Source of the DNA: Caballeronia cordobensis
GTDB taxonomy: Bacteria; Pseudomonadota; Gammaproteobacteria; Burkholderiales; Burkholderiaceae
Reading direction: 5' to 3'
NCBI RefSeq assembly: GCF_001544575.2
Contig: NZ_FCNY02000039.1
Coordinates: 1-38,464 of the forward strand
Length of the DNA: 38,464 nucleotides
The notes under the pieces are model-generated. The model was not told where the DNA came from and searched no databases. It saw only the letters and a program-made list of their open reading frames with translations. Shown in pieces: positions 15,604-24,226 of the stretch (the first letter of the stretch is position 1; each line of letters opens with the position of its first letter). A program made the translations under genes and the position numbers.

Positions 15604-16711
15604 GCGTGTTGCGCCCCGCGAGCTTTGCGCGATAAAGCGCGACGTCTGCGCGTTGCAGCGCCTCGTGAAAGCCGGTTTCGTTCGCGCCGATCTGCGATAC
15701 GCCGATGCTCGTCGTCCATTCCGGCATGCCTTCGGTGACGGTGCGGCACGCGTCGTGAATCTGGTTCGCGCAGGCCTGGGCATCCGGCGCGCGCGAGGCC
15801 GGCACGATCGCGACGAATTCGTCGCCGCCAAGCCGCCCGAACTCGCCGCCCAGCGACGCGACTGCCGCGCCCGCGAGCCGCGCGAGTTCGATCAGCACGT
15901 TGTCGCCCGCGAGATGGCCGTGCCGGTCGTTGATCGCCTTGAAATGATCGAGGTCGATGGCGAGCACGGCCGCGCCCGGTGCGGCGAGCCGTCCCGCGTA
16001 ATCGCCGAATCCGGCGCGGTTCCACACGCCCGTCAGCGGATCGCGCAGCGCGGCGTCGCGCAGCCGCCGTTGCGCGCGCTCGGCGGGAATCGCGAGCAGC
16101 CCCAGATTGAGCACGCCGAGCAGCAATTGATCGGAAAGCGTGGGGATGAGCGCGAGATAGTTGATGCGCGGCACCGTGAACAGGTACGCCGCGAGCGTGA
16201 CCGCGTAACCCGGCAGATAGCCGAGCATCGCGAGTCCCGCAATGCTGCGTGCGCGGCTCTTCTCGCGCCGCCCGCCCAACCAGAGCGTGACACCGGTGAT
16301 CGCGGCGGAAACCGCGACGCTGATGGTGTCGGCGGCGTGCGTGAGCGTGGTCATCGCCGGACTATGGCCGCCGAGCCACGTCGGTAAAACATGCGCCGCA
16401 GCGCAGCCGGCGACCGGCGCGAGCATCCAGGCGCGAAAAGGCGGCTTGCCGTCGAACGATCGCACACCCGACACGATCAGCATGTTGGTGGCCGCGAGCG
16501 CGCCGAGCAGCAGCCCGACGACCACGAGATTGCCCCGCGAATATTCGAAGCCGACGAGCACCGCCGCGTACAGGAACGAGCTCGCCGACCAGTGCGCGAA
16601 GTGCGGCTCGATGCTGCGTCCGAAGCGCACCAGCGCGAAGACGAGACCGAACGCCGTGCTCGCGAGCACGCTGCAAAGACGGAGTGTTTCTGTGTCGGGT
16701 GTCTGGAACAT
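15593..16711 (-). CDS. Membrane-anchored diguanylate cyclase (GGDEF)
   Basis: A 372-residue protein (from the ATG at 16711; an ATG at 16756 is possible and adds 15 residues) with about six membrane helices in residues 1-210 and a C-terminal GGDEF domain. The active site GGDEF is at 295-299 (GRLGGDEFVAIVP), with RDPLTGVWNRAGF near 223 and DLDHFKAINDRHGH near 253. It should make cyclic di-GMP from two GTP. The inhibitory I-site position (286-289), normally RxxD, reads SLGG, so no product inhibition is expected. The sensory domain resembles no MASE domain that I can name. The gene is convergent with and overlaps metE. Confidence 0.9.
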   Translation of the reverse strand: MFQTPDTETLRLCSVLASTAFGLVFALVRFGRSIEPHFAHWSASSFLYAAVLVGFEYSRGNLVVVGLLLGALAATNMLIVSGVRSFDGKPPFRAWMLAPVAGCAAAHVLPTWLGGHSPAMTTLTHAADTISVAVSAAITGVTLWLGGRREKSRARSIAGLAMLGYLPGYAVTLAAYLFTVPRINYLALIPTLSDQLLLGVLNLGLLAIPAERAQRRLRDAALRDPLTGVWNRAGFGDYAGRLAAPGAAVLAIDLDHFKAINDRHGHLAGDNVLIELARLAGAAVASLGGEFGRLGGDEFVAIVPASRAPDAQACANQIHDACRTVTEGMPEWTTSIGVSQIGANETGFHEALQRADVALYRAKLAGRNTLTA

Positions 16712-16924
16712 GGCAAAAAGCCGGCCACGTGCGGCAGCCGGGACCGCGGCGGTCATGGGACGGCCGTATCTTACCTTTCGCCTTTCGAGGCGGCGAAAAC
16801 GGCACGGTCATTTCAACGGCACGCGTAAAGCGAAACTTTAGCCGCGCCTGACCGTTGGTGGGCATAGGGTTTGCGCGTTGAGACGCATTCTTGCAGTTGC
16901 CACCACGCCAAGGAGCCTCGCATC

Positions 16925-17509
16925 ATGAAACTCTATTACGCGCCCGGCGCGTGCAGTCTCGCCGATCACATCGCGATGCACGAAGCCGCCATGAACTTCG
17001 ATCGCGTGAAAGTCGATCTGAAGGCCAAGCTGACGGAAGACGGCACGCCGTTCGGCGAGATCAACCCGAAAGGTTACGTGCCGGTTCTCGAATTCGACGA
17101 CGGCAAGCGGCTCACCGAAAACATCGCGATTCTGTGGTGGGTCGCGCAACGAACGCCATCGCTTGCGCCGTCCGGCGACGAAGGCAGGCTTCGTCTGATC
17201 GAGATGCTCGCGTTCATTTCGACCGAAATTCACAAGCAGTTCGGCCGCGTGTTCCGGCCCTCCGCCGACGCCGAAGCCACGGCGGCGCGCGAGAAAATCG
17301 GCCAGCGCTTCGCGCTCGTCGCGACGATGCTGGGCGGCGACTATCTGTTCGGCAACGACGTGAGCGTCGCGGATGCCTATCTCTTCACCATGCTGACGTG
17401 GGCCCGGAAAATGGGCATCGATGCGCCCGCCGAACTGCAGGCGTTCTACGCGCGCATGCGCGAGCGGCCCGCCGTCAAGCTCGCGTTCGAGCACGAAGGC
17501 CTCGATTGA
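16925..17509 (+). CDS. gstA: Beta-class glutathione S-transferase
   Basis: A 194-residue enzyme that conjugates glutathione to electrophiles. It resembles the E. coli GST of the bacterial beta class: it begins MKLYYAPGACSLADHIAMHE, with the characteristic catalytic cysteine C10, and has NPKGYVPVLEFDDGKRLTEN, the cis-proline and thioredoxin fold landmark. The second half has the all-helical domain, including TEIHKQFG (the glutathione-site histidine of the E. coli protein lies in the equivalent motif) and SVADAYLFTMLTWA. AAGGAG is 10 bases before the ATG. It heads a rightward run of small genes, but the 81-bp gap to the next one leaves operon membership unclear. Confidence 0.9.
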   Translation: MKLYYAPGACSLADHIAMHEAAMNFDRVKVDLKAKLTEDGTPFGEINPKGYVPVLEFDDGKRLTENIAILWWVAQRTPSLAPSGDEGRLRLIEMLAFISTEIHKQFGRVFRPSADAEATAAREKIGQRFALVATMLGGDYLFGNDVSVADAYLFTMLTWARKMGIDAPAELQAFYARMRERPAVKLAFEHEGLD

Positions 17510-17590
17510 GGCGCCGGCGGGACCGGCGCTTGCTCCGTCCGGCATGACGGCGTGCGTTCCGCGCGCCGCACACGCATTCCGGAGGCCGTC

Positions 17591-17797
17591 ATGCAGCATG
17601 ACAAACCGGTGCCGCACGCCACCGCCGACGACATGGACGAGCCCACAGGCCGCGACGACTCCGCGCCGCCGTCCACGCAAGACACGAAACAGGCCGAGCT
17701 CGACGAACGCACGAAACGCGCGCGCGAGGCATCGGAAAACGCGTTGCCTTCGTCGCAGGACAAAAATCCCGTGCCGCCCGGATCGAACAAGCCGTGA
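17591..17797 (+). CDS. Small hydrophilic hypothetical protein
   Basis: A 68-residue polar protein, rich in D, E, K, P and Q (MQHDKPVPHATADDMDEPTG, ending KNPVPPGSNKP). It looks intrinsically disordered, with a short charged helix near ELDERTKRAREASENAL. GGAGG lies 5 bases before the ATG. Its stop overlaps the GTG start of the next gene (GTGA), so translation of the two is probably coupled. I do not recognise a family. Similar small disordered proteins are common in Burkholderia genomes. Confidence 0.6.
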   Translation: MQHDKPVPHATADDMDEPTGRDDSAPPSTQDTKQAELDERTKRAREASENALPSSQDKNPVPPGSNKP

Positions 17798-18072
17798 TTC
17801 CGTGGCAGGCCGTCGTCGCGGCCGCGCTGATGGGCGTGGTCGTCTGCTACACGCACTACGAGATTCCGAGCTTCACGCGCGGCATGGGCAAACGCCGCAC
17901 GGCGCATCTCGTCCTGATCGTGGTGGCGCTCGCGTTCGGCGCGATGGGCGCCGCCACGCTCGATCTGCCGATTCCCGCATGGCTCGTGTTCGTGCTCGGC
18001 TTCGGCACCGTGCACGTGCCCGCCGCCGCGATCCTCGCGCTCAAGCGGCTGGGCGGGGCGGGCATGTCCTGA
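17794..18072 (+). CDS. Small membrane protein of unknown function
   Basis: A 92-residue hydrophobic protein starting at a GTG (17794) that overlaps the stop of the upstream gene by 4 bases. It has about three membrane segments (IPWQAVVAAALMGVVVCYTH, then AHLVLIVVALAFGAMGAATL, then IPAWLVFVLGFGTVHVPAAA). A charged loop, RGMGKRRT, sits between the first two. I recognise no named family. It is likely made together with the preceding 68-residue protein. Confidence 0.65.
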   Translation: MIPWQAVVAAALMGVVVCYTHYEIPSFTRGMGKRRTAHLVLIVVALAFGAMGAATLDLPIPAWLVFVLGFGTVHVPAAAILALKRLGGAGMS

Positions 18073-18110
18073 ACCGGCGCGAACGCGCTTTATCACCGAG
18101 AGATTTCATC

Positions 18111-18329
18111 ATGTCTACCGAGACTTACGTTCGCAACGGGCACCACGTCGAGATCACGATTGATCACGATCCGGCCGGACAATGCACCTGGGCCTATACG
18201 ATCGACGCCGACGGCTTCACCGAAATGCGCGATCGCCCGCTGGAAAACGCCGAAGCGGCGATGCAGGCCGCGAAGACCCACGCGAATGCCAAGGCGGACG
18301 CGCTGCCCGCCGGAGACGTGTCGGAGTGA
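18111..18329 (+). CDS. Small hypothetical protein with strand-strand-helix layout
   Basis: A 72-residue protein starting MSTETYVRNGHHVEITIDHD. It is predicted to have two or three antiparallel strands (HHVEITIDHD, TWAYTIDADGFTEM) followed by an alanine-rich helix (PLENAEAAMQAAKTHANAKADA). This plan recurs in small genes at 23875, 31390 and 31788. The ribosome site before the ATG (CCGAGAG) is weak. It is 38 bp after the coupled small membrane gene on the same strand. Function unknown. Confidence 0.6.
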   Translation: MSTETYVRNGHHVEITIDHDPAGQCTWAYTIDADGFTEMRDRPLENAEAAMQAAKTHANAKADALPAGDVSE

Positions 18330-18541
18330 ATGCGCCGGCCGTTATGACCTGTTCGCTTCGAAGTGCGTAGCATCGACATACGCGGAGTAAGTCACGTTCC
18401 GCACGCCCGTCCCATCCTTACCGATCTGCAAGTAATCATCGGAAAGCGTTGCTTACATCTGCTCACCCCCTTTTCTGCGTTCGTTGCGTAAAGTCCGGGC
18501 ATCGCAAAGCATCGCCTTGCACTCTTGGAAAAGGAAACGAC

Positions 18542-18901
18542 ATGAAGAAAAGCCGAATCATCGCTGCGCTCGTGTGCGCAAGCATCGGACTGACGACGGG
18601 CGCGGTCTTCGCGCAACCGTCGCCGGGCGGCCCGGACACGCATCACGAGGGCTATCGCGGTCCCGGTCCCGGCGAGCCCGATCATGGCCCGCATGGACGT
18701 GAGGAGCCGCGTCATCCGGACTGGCGCAAGGGCGATCGCTTGTCGGCCGATTACAGAGACCACCAGTACGTCGTGGACGACTGGCGCGGCCATCACCTGC
18801 ACCAGCCTCCGCGCGGGTATCAATGGGTCGGCGTCGGCGCGGACTATCTGCTGGTCGCGGTGGCGTCGGGCGTCATCGCGCAAGTGGTGATGTCGCAATA
18901 G
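18542..18901 (+). CDS. RcnB family periplasmic protein (Ni/Co homeostasis-like)
   Basis: A 119-residue exported protein with a clear signal peptide (MKKSRIIAALVCASIGLTTG, then AVFA cleavage near 24). A His/Pro/Gly-rich stretch follows (about 25-60), and then the RcnB pattern: WRKGDRLSADYRDHQYVVDDWRGHHLHQPPRGYQWVGVGADYLLVAVASGVIAQVV. In E. coli RcnB is a periplasmic partner of the RcnA nickel/cobalt exporter, but many family members serve unknown roles and no rcnA is nearby. AAAGGAAA lies just before the ATG. The histidine-rich stretch could bind metal; this is inference. Assigned by family pattern, not by proven function. Confidence 0.85.
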   Translation: MKKSRIIAALVCASIGLTTGAVFAQPSPGGPDTHHEGYRGPGPGEPDHGPHGREEPRHPDWRKGDRLSADYRDHQYVVDDWRGHHLHQPPRGYQWVGVGADYLLVAVASGVIAQVVMSQ

Positions 18902-18950
18902 CGCGCACGTTCGAACGGCCGCCCATGCCGGGTCCGCCGTTCGACGACAC

Positions 18951-18981
18951 ACAAAGAAAAAGCCCGCCGGTCAGGGCGGGC
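18951..18981 (-). terminator. Intrinsic terminator for the leftward small zinc gene
   Basis: The perfect stem GCCCGCC (18962-18968) with GGCGGGC (18975-18981) and a six-base loop is followed, on the minus strand, by a T-rich run (complement of AAAGAAAAA, 18952-18961). This is a standard rho-independent terminator for transcripts coming from the gene at 19076. For the rightward rcnB gene it would only be a hairpin, without the T run. Confidence 0.8.
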
Positions 18982-19075
18982 AAGAATGCGCTTTACGAGA
19001 GGGGAACCAAGCGCATATTCAAGAACAGGAACCGGCGCTAAGAAGCATGTGCTTCAATCAGCCGTCACGAAGGAC

Positions 19076-19279
19076 CTAACGTTTCCTGTGAATCGATTCG
19101 GCGGCGTCGCGCCGTTCCGGGGGCCTGACCGGCTGCTCCGGCACGCCCGCCGCCTGATCGAAGATGAAACCCATTGCGATGTGCACCGTCTCCGTCGATC
19201 CGCATGCGGGGCATGTGTCGTCCTCGAGTGCATCATCCGAATAAATCAGTTTGTTGCAGGCCACGCACCGTATCAGCAT
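19076..19279 (-). CDS. Small zinc-ribbon protein
   Basis: A 67-residue protein whose first 26 residues carry a C5-x2-C8 and C23-x2-C26 pair (CVACNKLIY, CPACGSTE), a compact zinc-binding ribbon of the rubredoxin type. The rest is a hydrophobic strand (TVHIAMGFIFDQA) and a polar tail. A longer frame to 19621 runs antisense into the MgtC gene's tail and is rejected: the ATG at 19279 has CAGGAG directly upstream. A good terminator follows. No named family, so the function is unknown; zinc binding is predicted from the cysteines. Confidence 0.7.
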   Translation of the reverse strand: MLIRCVACNKLIYSDDALEDDTCPACGSTETVHIAMGFIFDQAAGVPEQPVRPPERRDAAESIHRKR

Positions 19280-19406
19280 CTGCACTCCTGAGGTCATTCC
19301 ATCGCTGGCGATTCCTGACTTATACGCCAAAGCGCCCGCCGAGCCAACCGTTCTTTGCGCGAGCCTTTCGAACATGTTTGACGCACATCCTGAATAACGC
19401 GGCGCT

Positions 19407-20111
19407 TCAGCGCACGATGTTCCACTCCGATTCGAGCGCGCCCGCCGCCATCGCCGATTCCGCGAACGGTGGCACATGTTGCGCGTGAGGCGGACTGTGC
19501 CAGCGCACTTCGAAGCGCTCTTCCATCCGCCCGGCTTCTGTCGCCGATCCGGCCACGCTGTTGAGCCGGCATCCCGACGCGCGCATCGAGTCGGCGAGCG
19601 CTTCCCGCGAGAATCCGCCACGCTCGTAGACCACGCGCAGCTCGGCGTGAATCTCGCGCGCTATACGGTTTTCGACGGTCTTCATCAAGCCCAGCACGAC
19701 GATGCCCAGCAGAAGGCCCGCCATGCCGAGCACGAGTTGGCCGCCGCCGAAGCATAAGCCCACCACCGTCACGAACCACAGCGTCGCGGCCGTCGTCAGC
19801 CCTTTTACAAGGCCGTCCTTGCGCAGGATCGCGCCCGCACCGATGAAGCCCACACCCGAGAGTATCCCGAGCGGCAGGCGCATCAGATCCAGCTGGATGA
19901 ACGAGCCGGCCGTCTTTCCCGCCTGACCGAGCAGCACGTTCGCCTGCAGCATCGCGAGGCACGCGGCGAGGCACACGAGCAGCGTCGTGCGCATGCCGGC
20001 CATCTTGCCCGCTTCGCCGCGGTTGTACCCGATCAGCATGCCGGCCAGCACGGCCATCGAGATTCGAATGCAGATATCCGTCCATTCGAGCGTGAGAGGC
20101 ATGTGCGCCAT
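19407..20111 (-). CDS. MgtC/SapB family membrane protein
   Basis: A 234-residue inner-membrane protein. The family motif is clear: LAGMLIGYNRGEAGKMAGMRT near 22-42, and SGVGFIGAGAILRKDGLVKGLTTAATLW near 85-112, giving the usual set of about five membrane helices. A C-terminal cytoplasmic domain (from about 150, RIAREIHAELRVVYERGGFS) resembles the small MgtC C-terminal domain. MgtC proteins help survival in low magnesium or acidic conditions; the role here is not shown. The ribosome site is weak. It is divergent from the TPP-enzyme gene across about 170 bp, and the two may share control. Confidence 0.85.
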   Translation of the reverse strand: MAHMPLTLEWTDICIRISMAVLAGMLIGYNRGEAGKMAGMRTTLLVCLAACLAMLQANVLLGQAGKTAGSFIQLDLMRLPLGILSGVGFIGAGAILRKDGLVKGLTTAATLWFVTVVGLCFGGGQLVLGMAGLLLGIVVLGLMKTVENRIAREIHAELRVVYERGGFSREALADSMRASGCRLNSVAGSATEAGRMEERFEVRWHSPPHAQHVPPFAESAMAAGALESEWNIVR

Positions 20112-20280
20112 CGTCGTGGTCTCGCGTTCATGTCGTGAAGCTGTCGCCCGTGGAATGCGTCCAGCAATTGTCGATCCCGCCTCGCTTCGACCGCGCGTTT
20201 CGCGGCGGCATGTGCTTTGCGCACCGCTTCTGCAAGGCGCGACGCCGCTTCCGTCAAATCGAACTCCGGAGACATTCATC

Positions 20281-22077
20281 ATGGCCATCACCGTCGGCGA
20301 TTTTCTGGTCGACCGTCTGCATGCATGGGGCGTGCGCCGCATTTACGGTTATCCGGGCGACGGCATCAACGGCGTGTTTGGCGCGCTCAGTCGCGCGAAG
20401 GGCAAGATCGAATTCATTCAGGCGCGCCACGAAGAGATGGCCGCGTTCATGGCGTGCGCGCACGCGAAGTTCACGGGCGAACTGGGCGTGTGCATTGCGA
20501 CGTCGGGGCCGGGCGCGTCGCATCTCGTCACCGGCCTTTACGATGCGCGCCTCGATCACATGCCCGTGCTCGCCATTACCGGCCAGCAGGCGCGCGCGGC
20601 GCTGGGTGGGCACTATCAGCAGGAAGTGGATCTTCCCGCGATGTTCAAGGATGTCGCCGGCGCGTTCGTGCAACAGGCGAGCGTCCCGGCGCAGATCCGT
20701 CATCTCGTGGATCGCGCGGTGCGCATCGCGCTCTCGGAACGCAGAGTCACCGCGCTCGTGCTGCCCAACGATCTGCAGGATCTCGATTACGAGCCGCCGG
20801 GCCGCAAGCACGGCACGCTGCATTCCGGCGTGGGCTATCGCGCGCCCATGACGGTGCCCTATGCCGACGACCTGCAACGCGCCGCCGATGTCCTCAACGC
20901 CGGCAAGAAGGTGGCAATGCTCGTCGGCGCGGGCGCGCTGCACGCAACCGACGAAGTCATCGCCGTGGCGGAGAAGCTGGGCGCGGGCGTTGCGAAGGCG
21001 CTGCTCGGCAAGGCGGCCCTGCCCGACGATCTGCCCTTCGTCACCGGCTCGATCGGCCTGCTCGGCACCGAGCCGAGCTACAAGCTGATGACCGGATGCG
21101 ACACGCTCCTGATGATCGGCTCGGGCTTTCCGTATGCCGAATTCCTGCCGAAGGAAGGCGCGGCGCGCGGCGTGCAGATCGACATCAAGGCGGACATGCT
21201 GTCCATCCGTTATCCGATGGAAGTGAATCTCGTCGGCGACAGCGCCGATACTTTGCGCGCGCTCTTGCCGATGTTGCAACACAAGAGCGATCGCGCCTGG
21301 CGCGCGGACATCGAAGGCTGGACCGCGGACTGGTGGAAGACGCTGGAGCAACGCGCGATCGCGCCCGCGCAGACCGGCGTGAATCCGCAGCGCACGGTGT
21401 GGGAGTTATCGCCGCGCGTGCCCGCGAACGCCATCGTCACGAGCGATTCCGGCTCGGTCGCAAACTGGTTCGCGCGCGATCTCAAGGTCAAGCGCGGCAT
21501 GCTGTGCTCGCTCTCGGGCGGCCTCGCGTCGATGGGCGCGGCGGTGCCCTATGCGATCGCCGCGAAGTTCGCGCATCCCGCGCGGCCCGTGATCGCGCTC
21601 GTCGGCGATGGCGCGATGCAGATGAACAACATGGCCGAGCTCATCACCGTCGCGAAGTACTGGAAGCAATGGTCCGATCCGCGCTGGATCTGCATGGTGC
21701 TGAACAACGAAGACCTGAATCAGGTCACGTGGGAGCAGCGCGTGATGGAAGGCGATCCGAAGTTCGAGGCGTCGCAGGACATTCCATCGGTGCCGTATCA
21801 CAAGTTCGCGGAGATGATCGGCCTGAAGGGCTTGTATGTCGATGACGCCGAACGCATGGCCGCCGTCTGGGACGAAGCCTTCGCGGCGGATCGTCCCGTC
21901 GTGATCGAAGTGAAAGCCGATCCGAACGTGCCGCCGCTGCCGCCGCACATCACGATGCAGCAGGCCAAAGCGTTCGCGACCACGCTCATGAAGGGCGATC
22001 CGGACCAGCGGCATGTGATCGTCGATACGGCGAAGCAGGTGCTCGGCGCGGTGTTGCCGGGGCGAAAGGACACATGA
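20281..22077 (+). CDS. Thiamine-diphosphate enzyme, pyruvate-oxidase/YdaP-like
   Basis: A 598-residue three-domain ThDP enzyme. The N-terminal pyrimidine domain has the activating glutamate E51 in ARHEEMAAFMA, the middle domain the usual Rossmann region (VAMLVGAGALHATDEVIA), and the C-terminal pyrophosphate domain the GDG-(about 27)-NN motif (LVGDGAMQMNNMAELI, then VLNNEDLN). The whole best resembles PoxB and the related YdaP group (decarboxylation of pyruvate to acetate or acetyl phosphate), but acetolactate synthase-like activity cannot be excluded. CGGAG stands about 9 bases before the ATG. Membrane binding by a PoxB-like C-terminal helix is not apparent. Divergent from mgtC. Confidence 0.85.
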   Translation: MAITVGDFLVDRLHAWGVRRIYGYPGDGINGVFGALSRAKGKIEFIQARHEEMAAFMACAHAKFTGELGVCIATSGPGASHLVTGLYDARLDHMPVLAITGQQARAALGGHYQQEVDLPAMFKDVAGAFVQQASVPAQIRHLVDRAVRIALSERRVTALVLPNDLQDLDYEPPGRKHGTLHSGVGYRAPMTVPYADDLQRAADVLNAGKKVAMLVGAGALHATDEVIAVAEKLGAGVAKALLGKAALPDDLPFVTGSIGLLGTEPSYKLMTGCDTLLMIGSGFPYAEFLPKEGAARGVQIDIKADMLSIRYPMEVNLVGDSADTLRALLPMLQHKSDRAWRADIEGWTADWWKTLEQRAIAPAQTGVNPQRTVWELSPRVPANAIVTSDSGSVANWFARDLKVKRGMLCSLSGGLASMGAAVPYAIAAKFAHPARPVIALVGDGAMQMNNMAELITVAKYWKQWSDPRWICMVLNNEDLNQVTWEQRVMEGDPKFEASQDIPSVPYHKFAEMIGLKGLYVDDAERMAAVWDEAFAADRPVVIEVKADPNVPPLPPHITMQQAKAFATTLMKGDPDQRHVIVDTAKQVLGAVLPGRKDT

Positions 22078-22094
22078 GACGCTGTCGTGGACAC

Positions 22095-22125
22095 AAACCG
22101 ACGCGGCCGCGGGCGTGCCCGGTTT
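22095..22125. terminator. Possible bidirectional terminator between convergent genes
   Basis: AAACCG (22095-22100) pairs with CGGTTT (22120-22125) around a GC-rich inner region. It lies between the convergent stops at 22077 and 22141. The A and T ends are short, so this is weak. Confidence 0.3.
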
Positions 22126-22140
22126 CATCGGCTGACGGAA

Positions 22141-23358
22141 TCAGCGCGGATTCGCCGTGATGAAGTTTTTCACCGCCGTGTAGACCGGCTTTTTCGTCAG
22201 GCCGTCGTTCAGCATGATGCCGTAGGGCCCTTCGCCTGTGGGCGGATCGTCATAGAGCTGATAGACCTGCAGCGACTGGATGTTGTATTGCGGCGCGATC
22301 GCGAGCAGCGCGCCCATCATGTTGTTCGACATGAAGGCAGCCGCTGCGTCGGCTGTGCCGGGAAAGCTCGGACGCATGCCCACTTCGTTGATCCATACCG
22401 GCTTGCCGAACGATTGCAGCGTGCCGATCACGTTGTAGCAGCCCGTTCCGCCGCATGCATGGCGAATATCGCCCTGCTCCGAATACCAGTGCCACGCGGT
22501 GATATCCCATGTGACGAGCGGATGCCCGCTCGTGCCGTCCGGCTGCGTGCCGCTCGCGAGCATCACGTCGAAGCCGTAATGCATCCACGTATTGCCGCCG
22601 ATGATGATCTTGCCGTCGGGATCGACCGACTTCACGCCCGCGATCAAGCCGCGAATCACGCCGCGCGCGATCTGAAAGCAGTCGTTCCTGTAATCGGTGC
22701 TGCGCACGCCGTCGACCCAGCCGTTGAGACAGGTGCCCGCGAGTTCGTTGGTGATTTCGTACCACGCATAGCGCTGCACGCCGACGACCTGCTGCGCGAA
22801 CGTGAAGCTGGCCTGATAGGCCGCGTTTTCGTCGGGGAAATTCAGTGTTTGAAGGATCACCGGATAAACGGTCACGCCGAATTGAGCGAACGACTGCGCG
22901 ACGGCGGCGAGCTTCTTCGCGCCATCCAGATCGCGTATGTCGTTGCGGTAAAGCGTGACGTTCAAGTCTTTGAGTTGCGCGAGTTGCTGATCGAGGCTCG
23001 TGGACGTGTAGGGGCCGGCCAGATTCACATGACCGTTCATGCCATAAAAGATGCTGCCCGAAGGGGCGATCACCGCTGCGCTGCTCGTGCCGACGCCCGT
23101 ACCTGTCGATCCGCTCGCCGGTGCCGGGCTCGATGCAGCCAGGGGCGCCGATGCACCGCTATCCGGCTTGGTGGTGCTGCCCGCGCCCGAAGGATTCGAC
23201 GAAGCCGATTGCGAGCCGCCATCGCTGCTGCCGCCGCCGCACGCCGCGACCGTCAGCGCTGCTGCAAGCGCGGGCAGCATCACTGTGCATCGCGCCGAAG
23301 GCAAACGGCGAAACCACGCAAAGCAATTGAATAAGAAACTGAAAATGTTTTCAGTCAT
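22141..23358 (-). CDS. Lipoprotein glycoside hydrolase-like protein (GH-A clan)
   Basis: A 405-residue probable outer-membrane or periplasmic lipoprotein: a lipobox L-T-V-A-A-C (C40) follows the hydrophobic stretch MLPALAAALTVAAC, then a Ser/Gly/Ala/Pro-rich linker (41-100), then a TIM-barrel-like domain. Landmarks are IFYGMNGHVN near 103, the acid/base glutamate E205 in WYEITNELAG, and a second glutamate E325 in KPVWINEVG at the strand-7 position. Two carboxylates so placed are characteristic of clan GH-A (GH5/39/53-like). Cysteine pairs (C210/C227, C302/C307) may form disulfides. The exact family and substrate cannot be told. The ATG at 23358 has no clear ribosome site. The polysaccharide it acts on might be the cell's own exopolysaccharide. 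Confidence 0.75.
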   Translation of the reverse strand: MTENIFSFLFNCFAWFRRLPSARCTVMLPALAAALTVAACGGGSSDGGSQSASSNPSGAGSTTKPDSGASAPLAASSPAPASGSTGTGVGTSSAAVIAPSGSIFYGMNGHVNLAGPYTSTSLDQQLAQLKDLNVTLYRNDIRDLDGAKKLAAVAQSFAQFGVTVYPVILQTLNFPDENAAYQASFTFAQQVVGVQRYAWYEITNELAGTCLNGWVDGVRSTDYRNDCFQIARGVIRGLIAGVKSVDPDGKIIIGGNTWMHYGFDVMLASGTQPDGTSGHPLVTWDITAWHWYSEQGDIRHACGGTGCYNVIGTLQSFGKPVWINEVGMRPSFPGTADAAAAFMSNNMMGALLAIAPQYNIQSLQVYQLYDDPPTGEGPYGIMLNDGLTKKPVYTAVKNFITANPR

Positions 23359-23874
23359 GACACGATCGGAACATTGAATTCGATAACGGGCGTCCGGTTC
23401 ATTGCCGAAACAGAAACGCGCCGCGTCTAGACGAAAGATAAAGGCGACGCCCTGATTAGCCGATGCGCGATCACGCGATGGCCCAGGCTCGACGCTCGAT
23501 ACAAAGGAAAGACGGCGCAACGTTCGGATGAAGCGCCAAAAAAGGAGCGGACAGATAGAAAGACATGCTCGCGACGACGCTATGGCGTGGCCGCGAATAC
23601 GTTAGTACATCATAACTTCGATGTGCAGTTATGCAAGCGATTCACATCCGTACATTGGACTGAGGAAAACGCGTGCAAGGCGTCGTAAGCGGTTCGTTGG
23701 GCGCGCCGATTGCTGCGCTTTGAAACATCAATCAATGGATACGCTTTCGCATGCCTGCTACGCACAAAGCGATCGATTGTGCGAGGCGAAGCGTACTGGC
23801 GCGCCGAGCATGAAACCCTACCGCGGCCGTGGATCGTTCCATGCTCACGAAAGAAGCACACACACTCCGCGGTG
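23359..23874. other. 516-bp region without a convincing gene
   Basis: It holds the upstream region of the leftward glycosidase gene, a perfect 10-bp palindrome CGTCTAGACG (23424-23433) and a dyad CATAACT/AGTTATG (23611-23633) that looks operator-like. Base composition is lower in GC than the flanks in its right half. Frames of about 60-95 codons on both strands lack ribosome sites and coding character. I see no RNA gene. Confidence 0.5.
23611..23633. repeat. 7-bp-arm dyad CATAACT/AGTTATG
   Basis: Perfect arms with a nine-base spacer in an AT-richer intergenic stretch about 260 bp before the small gene at 23875. It could be a regulator site; no protein can be named. Confidence 0.35.
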
Positions 23875-24144
23875 ATGTCCATGTATGCGGTGGGCAACTA
23901 TTTCATCGAAATCCTTCCCGAGCCGCTGCCCGGCGAAGGCTGGACGGGCTCCGCACGCTTTTCGCGCCGCAGCGACTACCGGCGGCACGCGAGCGTGACG
24001 AAGGTGACGCTGCCCAGCCACATCCTCATGCCGACGATGGCGGCGGCGGAATCGGCGATCGTCTCCTGGGCGCGCGAGTTGGTCGAACACAGCGGGGAGG
24101 TTCTGGAAGTGTCCCTGCAGCTCGCGGAAGACACACACACGTAG
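23875..24144 (+). CDS. Small hypothetical protein
   Basis: An 89-residue protein (MSMYAVGNYFIEILPEPLPG) with predicted strands (NYFIEILPEPL, WTGSARFSRRSDY, ASVTKVTLPSHI) and then a long amphipathic helix (MAAAESAIVSWARELVEHSG), followed by a short final strand. The layout is like the small genes at 18111, 31390 and 31788. An ATG six bases downstream is also possible and neither has a strong ribosome site. It sits 82 bp before the YghA-like dehydrogenase gene on the same strand. I cannot assign a function. Confidence 0.55.
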   Translation: MSMYAVGNYFIEILPEPLPGEGWTGSARFSRRSDYRRHASVTKVTLPSHILMPTMAAAESAIVSWARELVEHSGEVLEVSLQLAEDTHT

Positions 24145-24226
24145 TCATCCTTAACATTTCGCCCATTCGAAAGGAACTGGAACGCCCGATGCTGTAGCGA
24201 TGATGAACTCAAGGAGGCTCATCATC

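Noticed and set aside
23610..23897. 95-codon minus-strand frame in the 23.4-23.9 kb gap
   Set aside because: No ribosome site, no recognisable domain, cysteine/serine-rich random-looking sequence.
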